From Gentiana macrophylla (Eukaryota > Streptophyta > Magnoliopsida > Gentianales > Gentianaceae): a stretch of 64,000 nt of DNA. The notes beneath the pieces are model-generated. The model worked only from the letters and a program-made list of their open reading frames with translations. It did not search any database and was not told the DNA's origin. The translations under genes and the position numbers were made by a program. Location: contig CM047817.1 in the NCBI GenBank assembly GCA_026214975.1, forward strand, positions 56,354,246-56,418,245. Reading direction: 5' to 3'. Of this stretch, positions 11,601-23,546 are shown in pieces (the first letter of the stretch is position 1; every line of letters begins with the position of its first letter).

Positions 11601-12600
11601 CGAAAAATATTCAATAAATGAGTGTCAAAGTAAAAATGGGAATTGTGATATAATCCTCGCTACTTTTTTTAGGGGTAATAATACTGTTCTTTATATTATA
11701 TTTTCTACTTCTTAGTAATAAATTATATTTATTTAAATAAATATTTAAAAGGCTGATAATTTCGATTCAAGTTTAAGATGCTCGTTAACCATAAGTTTAA
11801 GATGCTTGATCAACAAAAAAAAAAGAAAAAAAAAAGAAAAAAAAGTTAAATAGATGCTCGATCAAAGTATTAGAACACAAGCACAAGAAAGGACGCCGTT
11901 TTCTCCTCCCCATTCCTTCCTCCCTCTGTTCCTAATACCCGCCTTTCATCCCACCTGCTTTCCTTCTCTTCCTCATTCAGGACCTCCGTCCTTTCTCTTC
12001 TATACGAAACCGTTGGAAAAACAATCAAGATAACGTGGAGTTCTGCTTTGGATTATTTTTGGAAAATAATGGTTCATCGATTTTTCAAGCGTACTGTTTT
12101 GGATTTCTTTCCAATCTGTTCGACTTCTTTCCTTTTTGTTGACCTAAAAATAAAATACCTCATTAATTATCTTATTTGAGTAATATGGACTTATTCACAC
12201 AGTCGATTTGGTCACAGAAAATCATTTCAGATCTAATTTGTGTACGGTGGAGTTTCTTCAACTAAATTATTTTGTCTACTGGACAATACAAGCAGGCAAC
12301 ATCTAAATTTTTTCATTTTTGGCAGACTCGACACGACCCGGGCAGAACTCCGGATTAGTTGGACTAGTGGGTTCCGCATACCGGAGGTTTTAAGCAAAAA
12401 AAATTAGTCCCACTTTTTGTTTATAAGTAATGATCCGTTGTTTGATGGTGGTTTTGGCGTTTTTACGGGGAGTTGTTTCAGTTTATTACACTATTATCTA
12501 AATTCTCGTCGTTTGTTGTAAAGATTGTAGCTATGTATGGCCATATGATTATGCTATAGCATTGTATCAAGTGATGGATTTAGTCAGCGAGTGGGTGGGG
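11601..12600. other. Noncoding CACTA interior, pyrimidine-rich patch
   Basis: Contains A-rich runs near 11815-11845 and a pyrimidine-rich stretch at 11895-12005 that resembles a plant 5' untranslated leader. No conserved coding sequence follows, so no gene is called. Confidence 0.4.
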
Positions 12601-12639
12601 TGGTCTCTAGACCACTAATGTTCATATTTAACACCTTAT

Positions 12640-14110
12640 AATTCATGTTACTATAATTTTTGATCAAATACAAATTTGATGATCATTGAATTTCAATTCG
12701 ATTATAAACAACAAAATGATATTATTTGAAGTTCAATTCTACAATTTATTTATAAGAGAAACTATTTGTTAAGTGTGTGGAAAAAAAAGAATATTAATTT
12801 ACCTATAATCAAACGCGATCTCGAACCAGTATTGAAACATGACCGGACCGTCGATTACATGAAATGACTATTCCTTAACATTTGGGTCACCAACAAAAAT
12901 CGCAATCTAGCAGTACAATCGATTTTTTTGATATAGTTGATATTTATATCATTGATATACATATCGACAATACAATAAATCATTTACCCTTTACCTCTAA
13001 TTGTAACCCCTTACAATCCATTCTTACTACAATCCAATGATCAAATACCAATTTGATGTTAATTAAAGTTCTATTCGAGTATAAACACCAAATTGATAAT
13101 ATTTTAAGCTCGATGCAATCAATTATTTATTAAATAAACTATTTTTAAATGTGTGAAAAGTAGTTGACCGATGACTAGAACGTGGTCGAATCAGATCGAA
13201 TCATGACCGAGCGCCGGTTCATGAACTGACTATTCATAAATTGGTGGGTCACCTATAAAAACCGTCGAATCTGGTAGTTTAGATTATTTTTAGTATAGTT
13301 GTTGTACAAATATGACATTACAAATAACGCTTTTACCCCTTAAACCCTTTCATCTCCTATATGATAATTAAATGTTCAAATACCAACTTGATGTTAATTG
13401 AAGTTCAATTCAATTACAAAGACCAACTTGATATTATTTTGAGTTCGATTCGATTAATTATTTATAAAATGAACTATTTTGATGTGTGTGAGAAAAGTCG
13501 GGAATCAGATCTGGCCTAGTGGTACATGCCATTGCACTTCCTAGTGAAAATCAGGGTTCGATTCCAAGCACTACCCCCAAATATAATGAAACGTCCGATT
13601 CTCATGCCTCAATTTAGAATCCAAAAAAACTATGTGGAAAGTAGAATATTAATTAACCCCTAACTGGACTGTTGTCTAACCCGTCGGTTAATGAACGAGT
13701 TATTAATGAACTGGTGGGTCACCGACCAAAACAGTCAATCAAGCCGTTCGATCGGTCAACTTTTTACTAGACCGAGTGGATGTCTATAGCATTAAAATAC
13801 AAATATGCATTACTGTAAATCCTTTACCCATGAATCGTCTTAATCCACTTTTACCCCTATATTCCGTACTTACTATAATTCGATGACCATATACCAACTT
13901 TATGTTAAATGCTGCCCAATTCGATTACAAACACCGAGTTGATATTACTTTAAGTTCGATTAAATTAATTACATATAAAAGAAACTTATTTCAAGAGTGA
14001 AAAGGGTAAAGAATAATAGTTGATTGTAAGTTGAACAAGATTGTTATCTTGTGATCGAACCATCGGTTTATGAACCACCTATTAATGAACCGGTAGATCA
14101 TCGACAAAAA
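12640..14110. repeat. Array of about four divergent tandem units
   Basis: A unit of about 340-380 bp recurs. Landmarks are CAAATACCAATTTGATGTTA-like starts near 12665, 13043, 13377 and 13885, and a GAACTGGTGGGTCACC-like segment near 12880, 13240, 13710 and 14085. The third interval is longer because of a SINE insertion. No open frame is conserved across units. Confidence 0.7.
13499..13630 (+). mobile_element. tRNA-derived SINE
   Basis: It has RNA polymerase III promoter boxes at the right spacing: box A TGGCCTAGTGG (13512-13522) and box B GGTTCGATTCC (13555-13565). It ends in a short A-rich tail (CCAAAAAAAC). It interrupts one unit of the tandem array, and similar flanks (TGTGAGAAAAGT left, TGTGGAAAGT right) look like a diverged target duplication. 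Such elements are moved by LINE machinery. Confidence 0.75.
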
Positions 14111-14437
14111 CCGTTGAACTAGCAATTCATTGAATTATGAACGATGAGCCGAAGATCTGAACCGTGGTCAGATGTACATGAATTATTGTTGTGATCTATG
14201 ATATGGTGTGTATGTTTCATATACATACACGCAATGACGGAGCAAGGAATTGAAGTTCGGTGGGCTGTAGACTATATCTAGACAATCGGGAGAGCTCATA
14301 TAAGATTTTTTGACAACTTAAGTTGCATTATATAAGTTTTATTGTGTAGTTTTTTTTTTTTCCGACGGGTGGGCTTAGCCCCCCTCAGCCCTCCACTTAC
14401 CTCCGTCCTTGCATACACGCGTGCGTATAATGCGCAG

Positions 14438-14444
<7 letters not shown>
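14111..14444. other. Noncoding CACTA interior
   Basis: No gene is seen. GACGGAGCAAGG near 14236 and CCTCCGTCCTTGC near 14400 form a weak inverted pair that may mark another small decayed insertion. Confidence 0.35.

Positions 14445-14515
<71 letters not shown>
14445..14515. repeat. (TA)n microsatellite, about 35 units
   Basis: An uninterrupted run of alternating T and A directly abuts the MITE. Its translation gives the meaningless alternating Tyr-Ile run seen on both strands. Confidence 0.97.
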
Positions 14516-14518
<3 letters not shown>

Positions 14519-14746
14519 CCTGCCTCAAAATGTTTGGGACATTTCCTAGTTACATTTACGAAAAGTCTAATTAATCCTTGGAATTTCGTTAATTGATGTA
14601 ATATTATTAGGGTTATGATAAAGTGAAACTTAAAGTACATAAATGTAAAAAGTATTAGATCATTTGATGAAATTGAAGGATTAATTAAACTTTTCGTAAA
14701 TGTATTAAAAGTCAAACGTCGTAAAACATTTTGAGGCGGAGGAGTA
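14513..14746. mobile_element. Stowaway-type MITE
   Basis: The ends are inverted: CCTGCCTCAAAATGTTT at the left and ACATTTTGAGGCGGAGGAGTA at the right, versions of the CTCCCTCCGTC-type Stowaway/Tc1-Mariner terminus. The inverted match runs inward over TACATTTACGAAAAG and TTAATTAATCCTT. TA flanks on both sides are the expected target site. It is non-autonomous with no coding capacity. Confidence 0.75.
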
Positions 14747-17590
14747 TATATATAGATAAATAGATAGATAGATACACACAAAAGAATTTATAATCATTAT
14801 TCTTAATTTAAGTGTAATAATTTTATAAAAGACAACAACATTAATGTTATCAAGAATATAAGGATGAAAATATTTAAACATAAGTTAATGTGACACCATT
14901 AATTGTGCTCAATAAAGAAATAAAATAATAAACTGTTGTTTCGTTAAAAAAAAAAAAAAAAAAAAAAAATCCTATTTCAAAAACAAATATTGTTTCCTCT
15001 AAATTTTTTTTTTTTTTTTTTTAACTGAAAATGAAAAAAAAAAATTTTGCTGGACCGAATTCACTTTTTAGCGCTTTCTTTTCCCACCAAAATTTTAGAT
15101 CATCCATTAACACCCTAAAAAAAAGGACTCCATTAACAATTAAACTGCTTAAAAATATAAAAAAACTTGAACTTCTTAATGATAAACCCAATTTGCTGAG
15201 ACTACCTTCCCCATTATCTACAAAGCGCGGTTCTCCTATTAAACAAAAGAAACCACAAATTTCTTCAGTCAGACCTCTTCATAACTAAGATCTTCTAAAG
15301 GTGAGCGCCACATCAAGGCTGAATTGCGTAATACCAGGTAAATTTTTTTATTTTTGGCGAAATTAATTGATTGTACATTTGATTCATTTTGTGTTTTTTT
15401 AATTTAAAAAATCATATAAACAATATATTGTTCTGGAATGAATTGATGGACTTGCCAAGGTTTATCAAGAATCCATTATATTATGATGTGCTAAATTTAA
15501 TGCTACCGGTGCTTCAAAAAAAATTAATGTCCGGAGGATCTGAATATGAGCTCTTAACAATCTCATAAAAAACCATTTGTTTCCTGCCTTTGTGTAGTGA
15601 ATCCCATCCAATTGATTCTTGATTGTGGTTTGGTACAACACTCATGAATGGCATTTGTTTTTAAGAATCTGGTTCAGTCTAAGTTTGCATGTTCACTGTC
15701 CAAGTTGTTCTGGGTTTAAATTAAAACAAAATAACCGTTCTAGTTTTGAATATGATTTGACGCTGAGTCCATGTATGTATTCTTTGTATGTATGATCTGT
15801 ATTTTTTTTTTGCCATCAGTCATGATTAAGTCGAGTTCTACAATCGAGTTTAGTTTAGGTATCAAAGTATGCACCCGTGAAATCGATAAAGTCGGTGATC
15901 GTGCTTAGGTGTTATATTGAGTACTTGTCTCGATCTAGTGTATACATTATTATAATTCTATCCGATATGCATTGATTGAGTATATGCCTGAGAGATTAAA
16001 TACATGCTATGTTGCATGAACTTTAGTTCTTTAATTTATTAGCTTCTTGAGAACTTGTTCAACATAAGGTTAGCTTAAAGCCCTTAGTCAGCATGCTATC
16101 TGTTTGTTAAGAATCAGTAAATGGTGAGGAGCTTGTGTACATGTGTACCTGTAACTTGTTTTGTTGAGAACCAAGAACTCTGTTATTAGAACTATTTTTC
16201 TAAACAACCTATTTTGTAAAGTTGACTTGTTGTTTTGAAAATCTGATTTAAGACTCTATTATGTTCTTAGAATATCATATGCTTTTGCTAATCTGTTTTG
16301 ACAGCATGATTGATTTGTGAAGTTGATGTTTGGTTCTGTGTTTGAGTCATGAAGTTATGGTTTTTGTCTCTAAGTGCTTCTTGAATATGATATGACATAT
16401 AAGAAACATGCTTAGCTGGGAGTATATGTTTGCTACCTGCTCCAATTGCATATGTGTTGTCCTTTATAAGCGTGTTTGAGCATTCATATCTTTTTCCTGA
16501 TCTTTTATCTGAATGCTCCTACGCTATTCTCTTTCTAATATTGATACCCTACACACTTTCATCATCTCCATACAAATATATATCAGCTTTAACTCGCGCT
16601 TTTTATTTTATGAGTCTGTGTTGCTTAAATCCTACAATGCATGCCTTAAATTTGTCAAGGGGGTCGTTTGTTAAACAAAATAACACTTATTCTTACAAGA
16701 ATAAGAGGGGATTAGATTAAGAGATGTTTTATTATGATTTATGAAACATCTTATTTAATCATGTACATCTGAATATTACTACCAACAAATTCTGTTATTA
16801 TCAACATATCGTTGAAAACCCATGCCCTCTTAAACCATTTTATTCAATTTCACTATTATATTCCTTTTGCTATTCTTTCTTCTCCGTTTCCTGTTATGTT
16901 ATTCAATAAATCAATCGCCGCTTTCTTTTTGCAAAAAGTAATCAACGATATTCAGCCATGAAATTTTCTCCAAAATTAAATTTGCTATGAGAGAGAGAGA
17001 ATAGACTTTGGGTTCATTGCGTTAGCGGCTTTTTTTTGCCTTGCCTTGCTGTTGCAAATTGTTTTCATAGAATCTGCTTTATGTTCTTCAGAACCTTCCG
17101 TTTTATAAATTCACACAGCTTCCTTTGTGTAGGTGATGCCAACCCTGTTTGTGGTTCTGGGTATTATTTTATTGAATGTTGCTGCTTGTTATTGTATGTT
17201 GCAAGGTTGCACTGTTTTATCGTATTCATCCTGATATATTTATTCTACTAAAGTCTACATTATTTTTTCAATAAAAACTTTAGAACAATTGTGTTTTTTT
17301 GTATAATATATGTATGGTCCGTATATATTGTCTGTGCATTTAATATATGAAAAAGATGGACGACGGAACTATAGTAAACTTAAGCACTTTTACATTTCAA
17401 ATAGTGATGTTATCAGACAATCTAATAGTCTTCCAACACTAAAAAAGTTTAGTCACGTAGACTTCATATCTCAGACTTCAATTTTAGGATTTTAGACTTC
17501 AAATTTTCGACAAGAGGTATTTCTTTCTTACATTTTATATCATATTAGTAATGAATGATTTTTCAACATTACAATCATATTTACTAGTTA
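14747..17590. other. Noncoding CACTA interior with poly-A and poly-T runs
   Basis: Holds an A run near 14946-14970 and a T run near 15006-15022, then AT-rich sequence without convincing exons. CTAAAGGTGAGC near 15297 resembles a splice donor after a leader, so this could be the 5' region and long introns of the decayed CACTA gene. Nothing is certain. Confidence 0.4.
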
Positions 17591-18200
17591 TTAGTGTCAA
17601 CTTTACAATCATCTTTACTTGTTAAAAGAGAAGATAACCTTTCTTTGCAGGTAAAGAAAGAATTGAGCGGTGCACCATCCAAGCTTGATGTTTTTATAAG
17701 ATCTAGGGAAGGAAAAAAGAAAAAAGGAACTTCAAAATCACTTGATGAGACTACATCAAAGATGATTGTAAGTTGAAATTTGATAACATTAATTCACAAA
17801 TGTTTATGTATTATAATGATTTTATGTAATTTTCTATTTTGTTCTTCCTTTAATAGGATATGACTAGTGAATTGAAAGAACAACTACCTGAAGATGATAG
17901 AAATGATGTTCGTAAAAAGATGAGATTTACCACACACACTTTTGGGTCCTGAATGACCTGGTAGGTTGCGCACATATGGAATAGAAGCTACTACTAATCC
18001 AGTGACGAGAGCTTCAAGTCAAATGTCTGTAGAATGGAAAAAGTGTATTGAAGATTCTTTAAAAGACAAAGTTACAAATTTTTTTGTAGAAACAAAATAT
18101 GAGATAGAAAAAATGTTCTAGACATGATGGAGCAAAGATTACCGGATTTAATGGAAAAATGTAGTAATTTTCCATCCAAAACTACTTTGCTAACGACCAG
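17591..18200 (+). pseudogene. Decayed CACTA gene, Ptta/En/Spm-type (Transposase_24-like)
   Basis: Exon-like piece one (about 17650-17766) encodes ELSGAPSKLDVFIRSREGKK and continues into an intron with GTAAGT and TTAATAG ends (about 17767-17857). Piece two encodes DMTSELKEQLPEDDRNDV. After a frameshift the frame reads LGPE-stop-PGRLRTYGIEATTNP, where the family has GPERPGRVRGYG. The stop at 17954-17956 is TGA in place of an arginine codon, consistent with a CGA to TGA change. A helical tail follows to about 18200. This product class is the accessory DNA-binding protein or transposase partner of plant En/Spm elements. It is dead. Confidence 0.72.
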
Positions 18201-19655
18201 GTTTGTTTTCTTAACTTATTTACACTCTTTTGCGCATCAAGTTGATCACTTGATTGTTAGATATTTTTTGTAAGTCAGAAATGGTTAGCATACCTGAGTA
18301 TGTTAGTATGTTCAAAGGCTCAATGTCTTAGACTTATATTGCGACTTATATTCAAAGGCTTATTTGGACACGCTATACTACCGCTATTGCTGAATTAATC
18401 AATATTGATGCTTTTTTACGAGACACTTTTTTTTTTCCTTTTGCCAGCCAGTCAGTCAAGTTTCTCCGGACTATCATTATCGTGATATCTTTTTATTATT
18501 ATTTTTTCCTTTTTATGTGTATAGATGCCTTTGAAAATCTGGTACCTCTTCCAACAAAAGATATTCATAACGTATAATATGTGTTGACCCAAATCTCGAA
18601 TGAAAAGAGCGTTAGTCATATCTTGTTTCTTTAAAGAAGAATAATTTCTCTCCCTTTTTCTTATCAATATAGATTTTTGATGCACTATATTGTGACCTCT
18701 AATGTTTGCTAATTATCTTGTATTTTAATTTAAAGGTGTGTGAATCTACAAGTTCACATCCATCACTCCATTAGAAAAAGAAAATATAGCGAATGAAGAT
18801 ATTTGCAACATGGATGATACCGTCCTCATTCATGATGTATGTGCCTTATCTGTCTATTATTTTTATTTTTTAGATTATAATTTGATAGCAAATGAACATC
18901 TGACTATCTTTAATGCATTCAACATGTGGTATATTTATCGCATTTTTCATTCTCAGAAAAGTGGCTGAAAATAGTACATCTTCCCATTCAACTGTAACTC
19001 TCACTTGTGTTTTATTCTAATTATTTGTAAAAATTACTTGTTATTTTTATGTTAATATTTTATTAAATTAATACATGAAAAAAATCATATATGGATATTT
19101 GTTGTTCTGAACAATTGTTTGTTTTCTTCTCCCCTGATGTAGGATAAATCAACGAAAAGGAAAAAGAAATAGAACAGCTGCAAATGAAAGGTAAAATATA
19201 CATGGATATCATATTTATTACTATATTTTCTAATCAATTAAACAACTTTTCGTACCGTTCAATCTACCTTATGCATGACATATCCATGTTATTGTGATTA
19301 TTGGAAGTTATTGAGATTGGACGATTGTTCTTTTTCCGAAGGAAAATAGTTGCTTCTTTGAGTATTAAACGCATTAAATAAGAACATTTAAACATCATTG
19401 TTGTTTTCTAGATAAGTACAATTTATTGTTGGATTAAATGTTTGGATAGCATTTTTCTTTGGTGTTTAGTTATTGCTCCCTTCAACATTAACCTCGTCCT
19501 TTATGTTCAATATTTGAATAAATTCATTTCCTTTTGTCTTTGTTCATATGTGGTTTCTGGATTTGATATATATGAATGTCATGTAAGACTACTAGTACCT
19601 CATTTGTATATTGATAAATTGTGACGTACACATGGTCATTAATTCGATTCTTGTA
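18201..19655. other. Remainder of the CACTA gene region
   Basis: AT-rich sequence with one possible exon near 18735-18838 (PLEKENIANEDICNMDDTV) flanked by an upstream acceptor-like TTTAAAG and a downstream GT. No firm protein homology is recognised. Confidence 0.35.
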
Positions 19656-20153
19656 AATGGAAAAAATGCCGGTATAGTGCAACAAACACGTTTCTCTCAA
19701 ATGAAAAGTGTCGGCAAATTTGGCACAAACAACTTGTGACAATCAAAATAAGTGTCGTCAAAATGCCAAGAAGGTATTTCCATCACATTAATCAAGTGCC
19801 GAATATTTGTCGTAAAAGATAACCGGCATTCAAAATAATGGTCGTTAAATTGCCACAAAGTTGTGTATGTCACATTAATCAAGTGCGAACAAATTGTCAT
19901 AAAAATAACCGACACACGGAAAAGTGTCGACAAATTGCCACAAAAAAGACATCGTCACTTTTACTATATGCCACATAATTGCCGCAAAAGCTTTCCGGCG
20001 GAACAACAAAGTGCTGCAAAACATTTCCGACACCAGTATTGACGACACTTAAATAACCGCCGTTTTATGTGTCAGGATTGCTTTTTACGGCGCTTATTTT
20101 CTATTTTCCGGCATTTATTTTGTGCCGCATAAAAGGCCTATTTTGTTGTAGTA
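19656..20153. repeat. CACTA right subterminal repeats and terminus
   Basis: At least eight copies of a motif close to AAGTGTCGNCAAATTGCCAC are present, the same motif as at the left end, followed by the terminus TTTTGTTGTAGTA at 20141-20153. Confidence 0.8.
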
Positions 20154-20460
20154 ATGATTAATCTGTTCAAAGTTGTTAGATTTTGGCATAATCTTTTATC
20201 CCACAAAACTCATGATTTATACTTCAAAGTATGTCATATTTTGGGATCTTGGTAAACATCGATCCTGCAATAATATCAATGAAACACCAAGCGTAAATCG
20301 ACAAAAAACTATCATTTTATCGTTTTTATAACTTATGCATCTAATTATAACTAACTATGATTTTTATAAGTTTTAATGCATTTATATGAAATTATACTAA
20401 AATATCATAAATATAATAATAAAAAGTCTTATAATTTGATCATATATTTTTCATACATCA
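20154..20460 (-). repeat. Athila 3' LTR, inner part
   Basis: 307 bp that continue the interrupted LTR and match 34118-34418 closely. It ends CATACATCA, which on the minus strand is the LTR start TGATGTATG. Confidence 0.92.
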
Positions 20461-20490
20461 CAACTCCCACTTAGCTTTTGATCGTCATAA
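20461..20490 (-). other. Polypurine tract of the Athila element
   Basis: The minus strand reads GATCAAAAGCTAAGTGGGAG just before the 3' LTR. Twenty bases around it (ACGATCAAAAGCTAAGTGGG) are identical to the tract of the plus-strand Athila element at 5557-5576, so the two belong to one clade. Confidence 0.85.
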
Positions 20491-22269
20491 GGCAAAATAG
20501 CGATAATATAATTCTTCAGATTAAATTCCTAACTTAGTAACGTATGTCTTTGTCAACATTATAATTATATTAATTTCATCTATCTAAGATATTTAAGAAG
20601 ATAAAAAGTGTATATAACTTAATAAACTAGTTATAAAATATTATTTAAATGAAATTTTCATGAATCACTTTATAAGTATAAATAAAATATTCGAACAACT
20701 TTTAATCTCCAATTTGTATGATTTATCGGAATCAATGACTAAGTCAAGTAGTTGGCAAATTGGCTTGTAACGTTCAGCTCTCGGGGTAGTTGGCTAATCG
20801 AAAAGGATAACAAAGGAAATCAAAAGAGATAGAAGCAAGTCGTAAATGCGTGCTTACACCTTCATCTTACGATCAAAAATTTCTCAATCATTAACACTCG
20901 ACAATTTGTTTTCAATTTTCAACTTTAATAACTTCCAAAATATGGTTTTCTTTTTTTTTTTTTAATTTTATTTTTTATAATTAATACATAAACATAAATA
21001 AGAACTTAAGAACATAGGCATTGCTTTATCAAGATTGATCGGAGTACTACTCTTTCGATCGAAAATCACGAATCCGGTTTCCTTAAACTCGTGATAATTC
21101 TTGATAGTTTTGATTCGACTTTTTCTTTTTCATCGATTTATAGCATATACCTTCATTCCTAAAGAATAGGACATTTCGTGATAATACCCTAGCCGGACTA
21201 CTATCATCAGTGACTTTATCGATATTTTATTTTTGGGTTGTCGATCAAAAAAATGAAAAATACCTATATAATACTGTTCTTAGATTTTTTTTTTTTTTTT
21301 TTTAGAATAACCATATTTGGTAATAAATTGCCTTCCGAATAACATTCATTTCAATCTCAAACATATACCAAATTTCGATGTCATCACCGCTTATCCATAA
21401 ATACATACTAAACTTGCGGGATTTTCAAAGAAATGTAGACCATTATTAAGTTAGGGTTGGTAATTTCTAGTTAATAATAATGGCTATTTCGAGTGAGTCT
21501 TGATCACTCTACAAGGTGAGGTGGGGACAAAAATTGGAAATTATATTCGGGTAGGCTTATTTGGCTCTGGTTTATCAAAGTTATGCCAAAAATCTCATCA
21601 TCCCTAATCCGATTCCAATTTCATACTTTGTCTTGAAAAGAAAATTATTCTAAAATTTCATTATAATTATAAGTAACTTTTGTCTAATTTCATAAAAATA
21701 TTTCATAATATTTATCAAGATATATATACTTAAAATCTTATTAAAAATCTAAAATAGACATAATTAATATAAGAATAATATATCAAGATTACTTTACTTA
21801 ATTAAAAATTTATTCTATCCAAATATATCATTTTTATCAAATAATTATATATTATTGCTTATTAAACTAAGTGTATAAGTATTTGATGTATTAAATTCAA
21901 TTTATTTACTAACCAATCTCTACTCCCCACTTACGAATTGGCATCGTCCCGATGGCTAATGAGTAGTAAAAATTTGGATTAGAAAATAAAATGAATTCTA
22001 TCATGGTTAGATTATTTTAGGTGTCAAATAGACGAGCGTTTATATAATATAAAAGAAAAACATTTAAAAACCTAAATTAAAAACATGCAAATATATTACA
22101 ATACTAAAACACAAATTAAAACTACTAGGAGTGTTAAACTAGAAAACCATAAATTAAGTTAAACTAATTTAAACTAATTTTTTAAACTAAGTTATTTTAA
22201 TTTATTGTAACTTATACTAACGTACCGTACTACTTTTATTAATTTTTTATTCCTTCTTTTCTACCAACA
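20491..22269 (-). other. AT-rich 3' untranslated region of the Athila element
   Basis: About 1.8 kb of AT-rich sequence between the third-ORF region and the polypurine tract. No coding or RNA feature is recognised. Confidence 0.5.
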
Positions 22270-23130
22270 AAGTTATCTAATTTTCACCACTTGACGATCC
22301 TCCCGGAATATCGACTGGTAAAAGCCCAACACGAGGAATACGAGTGGAAAATATTCATCTGTCCGTTCTTTCCGGAACCCTTGCCAAACGAACACATAAC
22401 CTAGAAATCAACCATCCAAATGGTAAAGGATGATAATTCGGTCTTCTCCGAGCATAAAAACTCACAAATGATTTACGAATCGGCACTTCCATCTATAACA
22501 ACTCAGTGTAATAATCGCATATAGAAGCATCAATTCATCATCACTAACTTCCGAGAAATTAACAGTTGGATAAACACGTGAATTGATGAATCGCTTCCAC
22601 GTTCTAAGATGGGGAAGCAAAGCAGTCGTAGAGACATTTTGATCAATATCATAATTGTAGAACAAGAGTGGACAAGCTTCCGAATATTTTGTAATAAAAC
22701 CGTTAGCGGTATCCAATCTCCATTGGTACTCAAAATGACTGGGTGAAGTTTGGACTGGTGGAATCAAGAAAATTTGATTTATGTTGGTGGAGGTGAAAGG
22801 AACAACAACTCCTCTCATCAGAATGCATCATATTTGTGTTAACGACACACAAGATTAGCTTCAGCGATCTTGAATAGAATTCTCTTACCACAAGAAACAT
22901 TAATCCTACCTCTCGGCATACGACAAAAATAGTCCCACCCATCTATATCCATCCTCGTAAATGCCCAGTTGTCAACCTTTCTAAAATTTAAACCTCTCTC
23001 AATCAACACCGGTGACTGATTGAAATTACTTATATAAGGGTTGTGAACCGAAGCATACATAGGCTCGTAAGGGATTTGATGAAAAAATGGATTTGGAATG
23101 ACGAAATTTGGTGTATGTGGAGGTGAATAA
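22270..23130 (-). pseudogene. Second copy of the Athila third-ORF domain
   Basis: Reading the minus strand across frameshifts, segments such as VLIERGLNFRKV, GWDYFCRMPRGRINVS and VVREFYSRSL appear. They fit the opening of the putative plant transposon domain (ERGxxF ... GW ... VREFYA). The main ORF upstream (23547-25108) opens its domain in the same way (WLERGIDFSKIGKEVKEIFK). The region therefore looks like a diverged duplicate, or a nested remnant, of the third ORF. A TATA-like box at 23231-23242 (TATAAAAGG on the minus strand) precedes it. Function is unknown. Confidence 0.5.
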
Positions 23131-23546
23131 TCATTCTGGATGAATGATCGGACATTTTAAACTTTTTATAGCAAGAGAATTAAAGGCAAAGGAAGGGAAT
23201 GAGCATTTTAGGAATCTTGCATCTGCTTTCCTTTTATAGACAAAGCTTGGACTGAAATGGAAATATCTGAGAAGATCCTGCGACCTACTACACGGCGTGC
23301 GGTCAAATAGTCTTCGATCGGAGATATTTCAATTTCTAGCTTGATCGAGGATTTATTTTACGACAATAGATTCTCGCATATTTCTATAACGTGGGGAAAA
23401 GATCTAAAAACATCCGAAAACTACGAAAAAGATACAAAATAACAACGTGCACTACCCGAGAGTGCATCAAGCGTTTAACGTACAAAACAAACATAACAAA
23501 AACTAAGTCAAACCAAAAAGTAGATAGTTAAATAACAGAGACAAAA

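Larger units (their letters stand above)
10407..20153. mobile_element. CACTA (En/Spm) transposon inside the Athila LTR
   Basis: The right end reads TTTTGTTGTAGTA, one base from a CACTA terminus. The left end is related (AACAAAACAGACCTTT) but eroded. Both ends carry dense subterminal repeats, a hallmark of the superfamily. The interior holds a decayed gene of the plant Ptta/En/Spm type. Excising this segment gives an LTR of 1819 bp against 1821 bp for its partner. The exact junctions may be off by up to about 15 bp, because a few bases of the target site appear to be missing. Confidence 0.82.

Noticed and set aside
13499..13630. A genuine tRNA gene
   Set aside because: Only the two promoter boxes are present; a cloverleaf with paired acceptor and anticodon stems cannot be drawn, and the segment ends in an A-rich tail with target-like flanks.
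12640..14110. CRISPR-like array
   Set aside because: The units are long, diverged and lack short identical repeats with unique spacers; the sequence is plant nuclear DNA.
14296..14781. 161-codon minus-strand open frame with a long alternating Tyr-Ile run
   Set aside because: It is a translation of the (TA)n microsatellite and the MITE; the flanks show no conserved protein.
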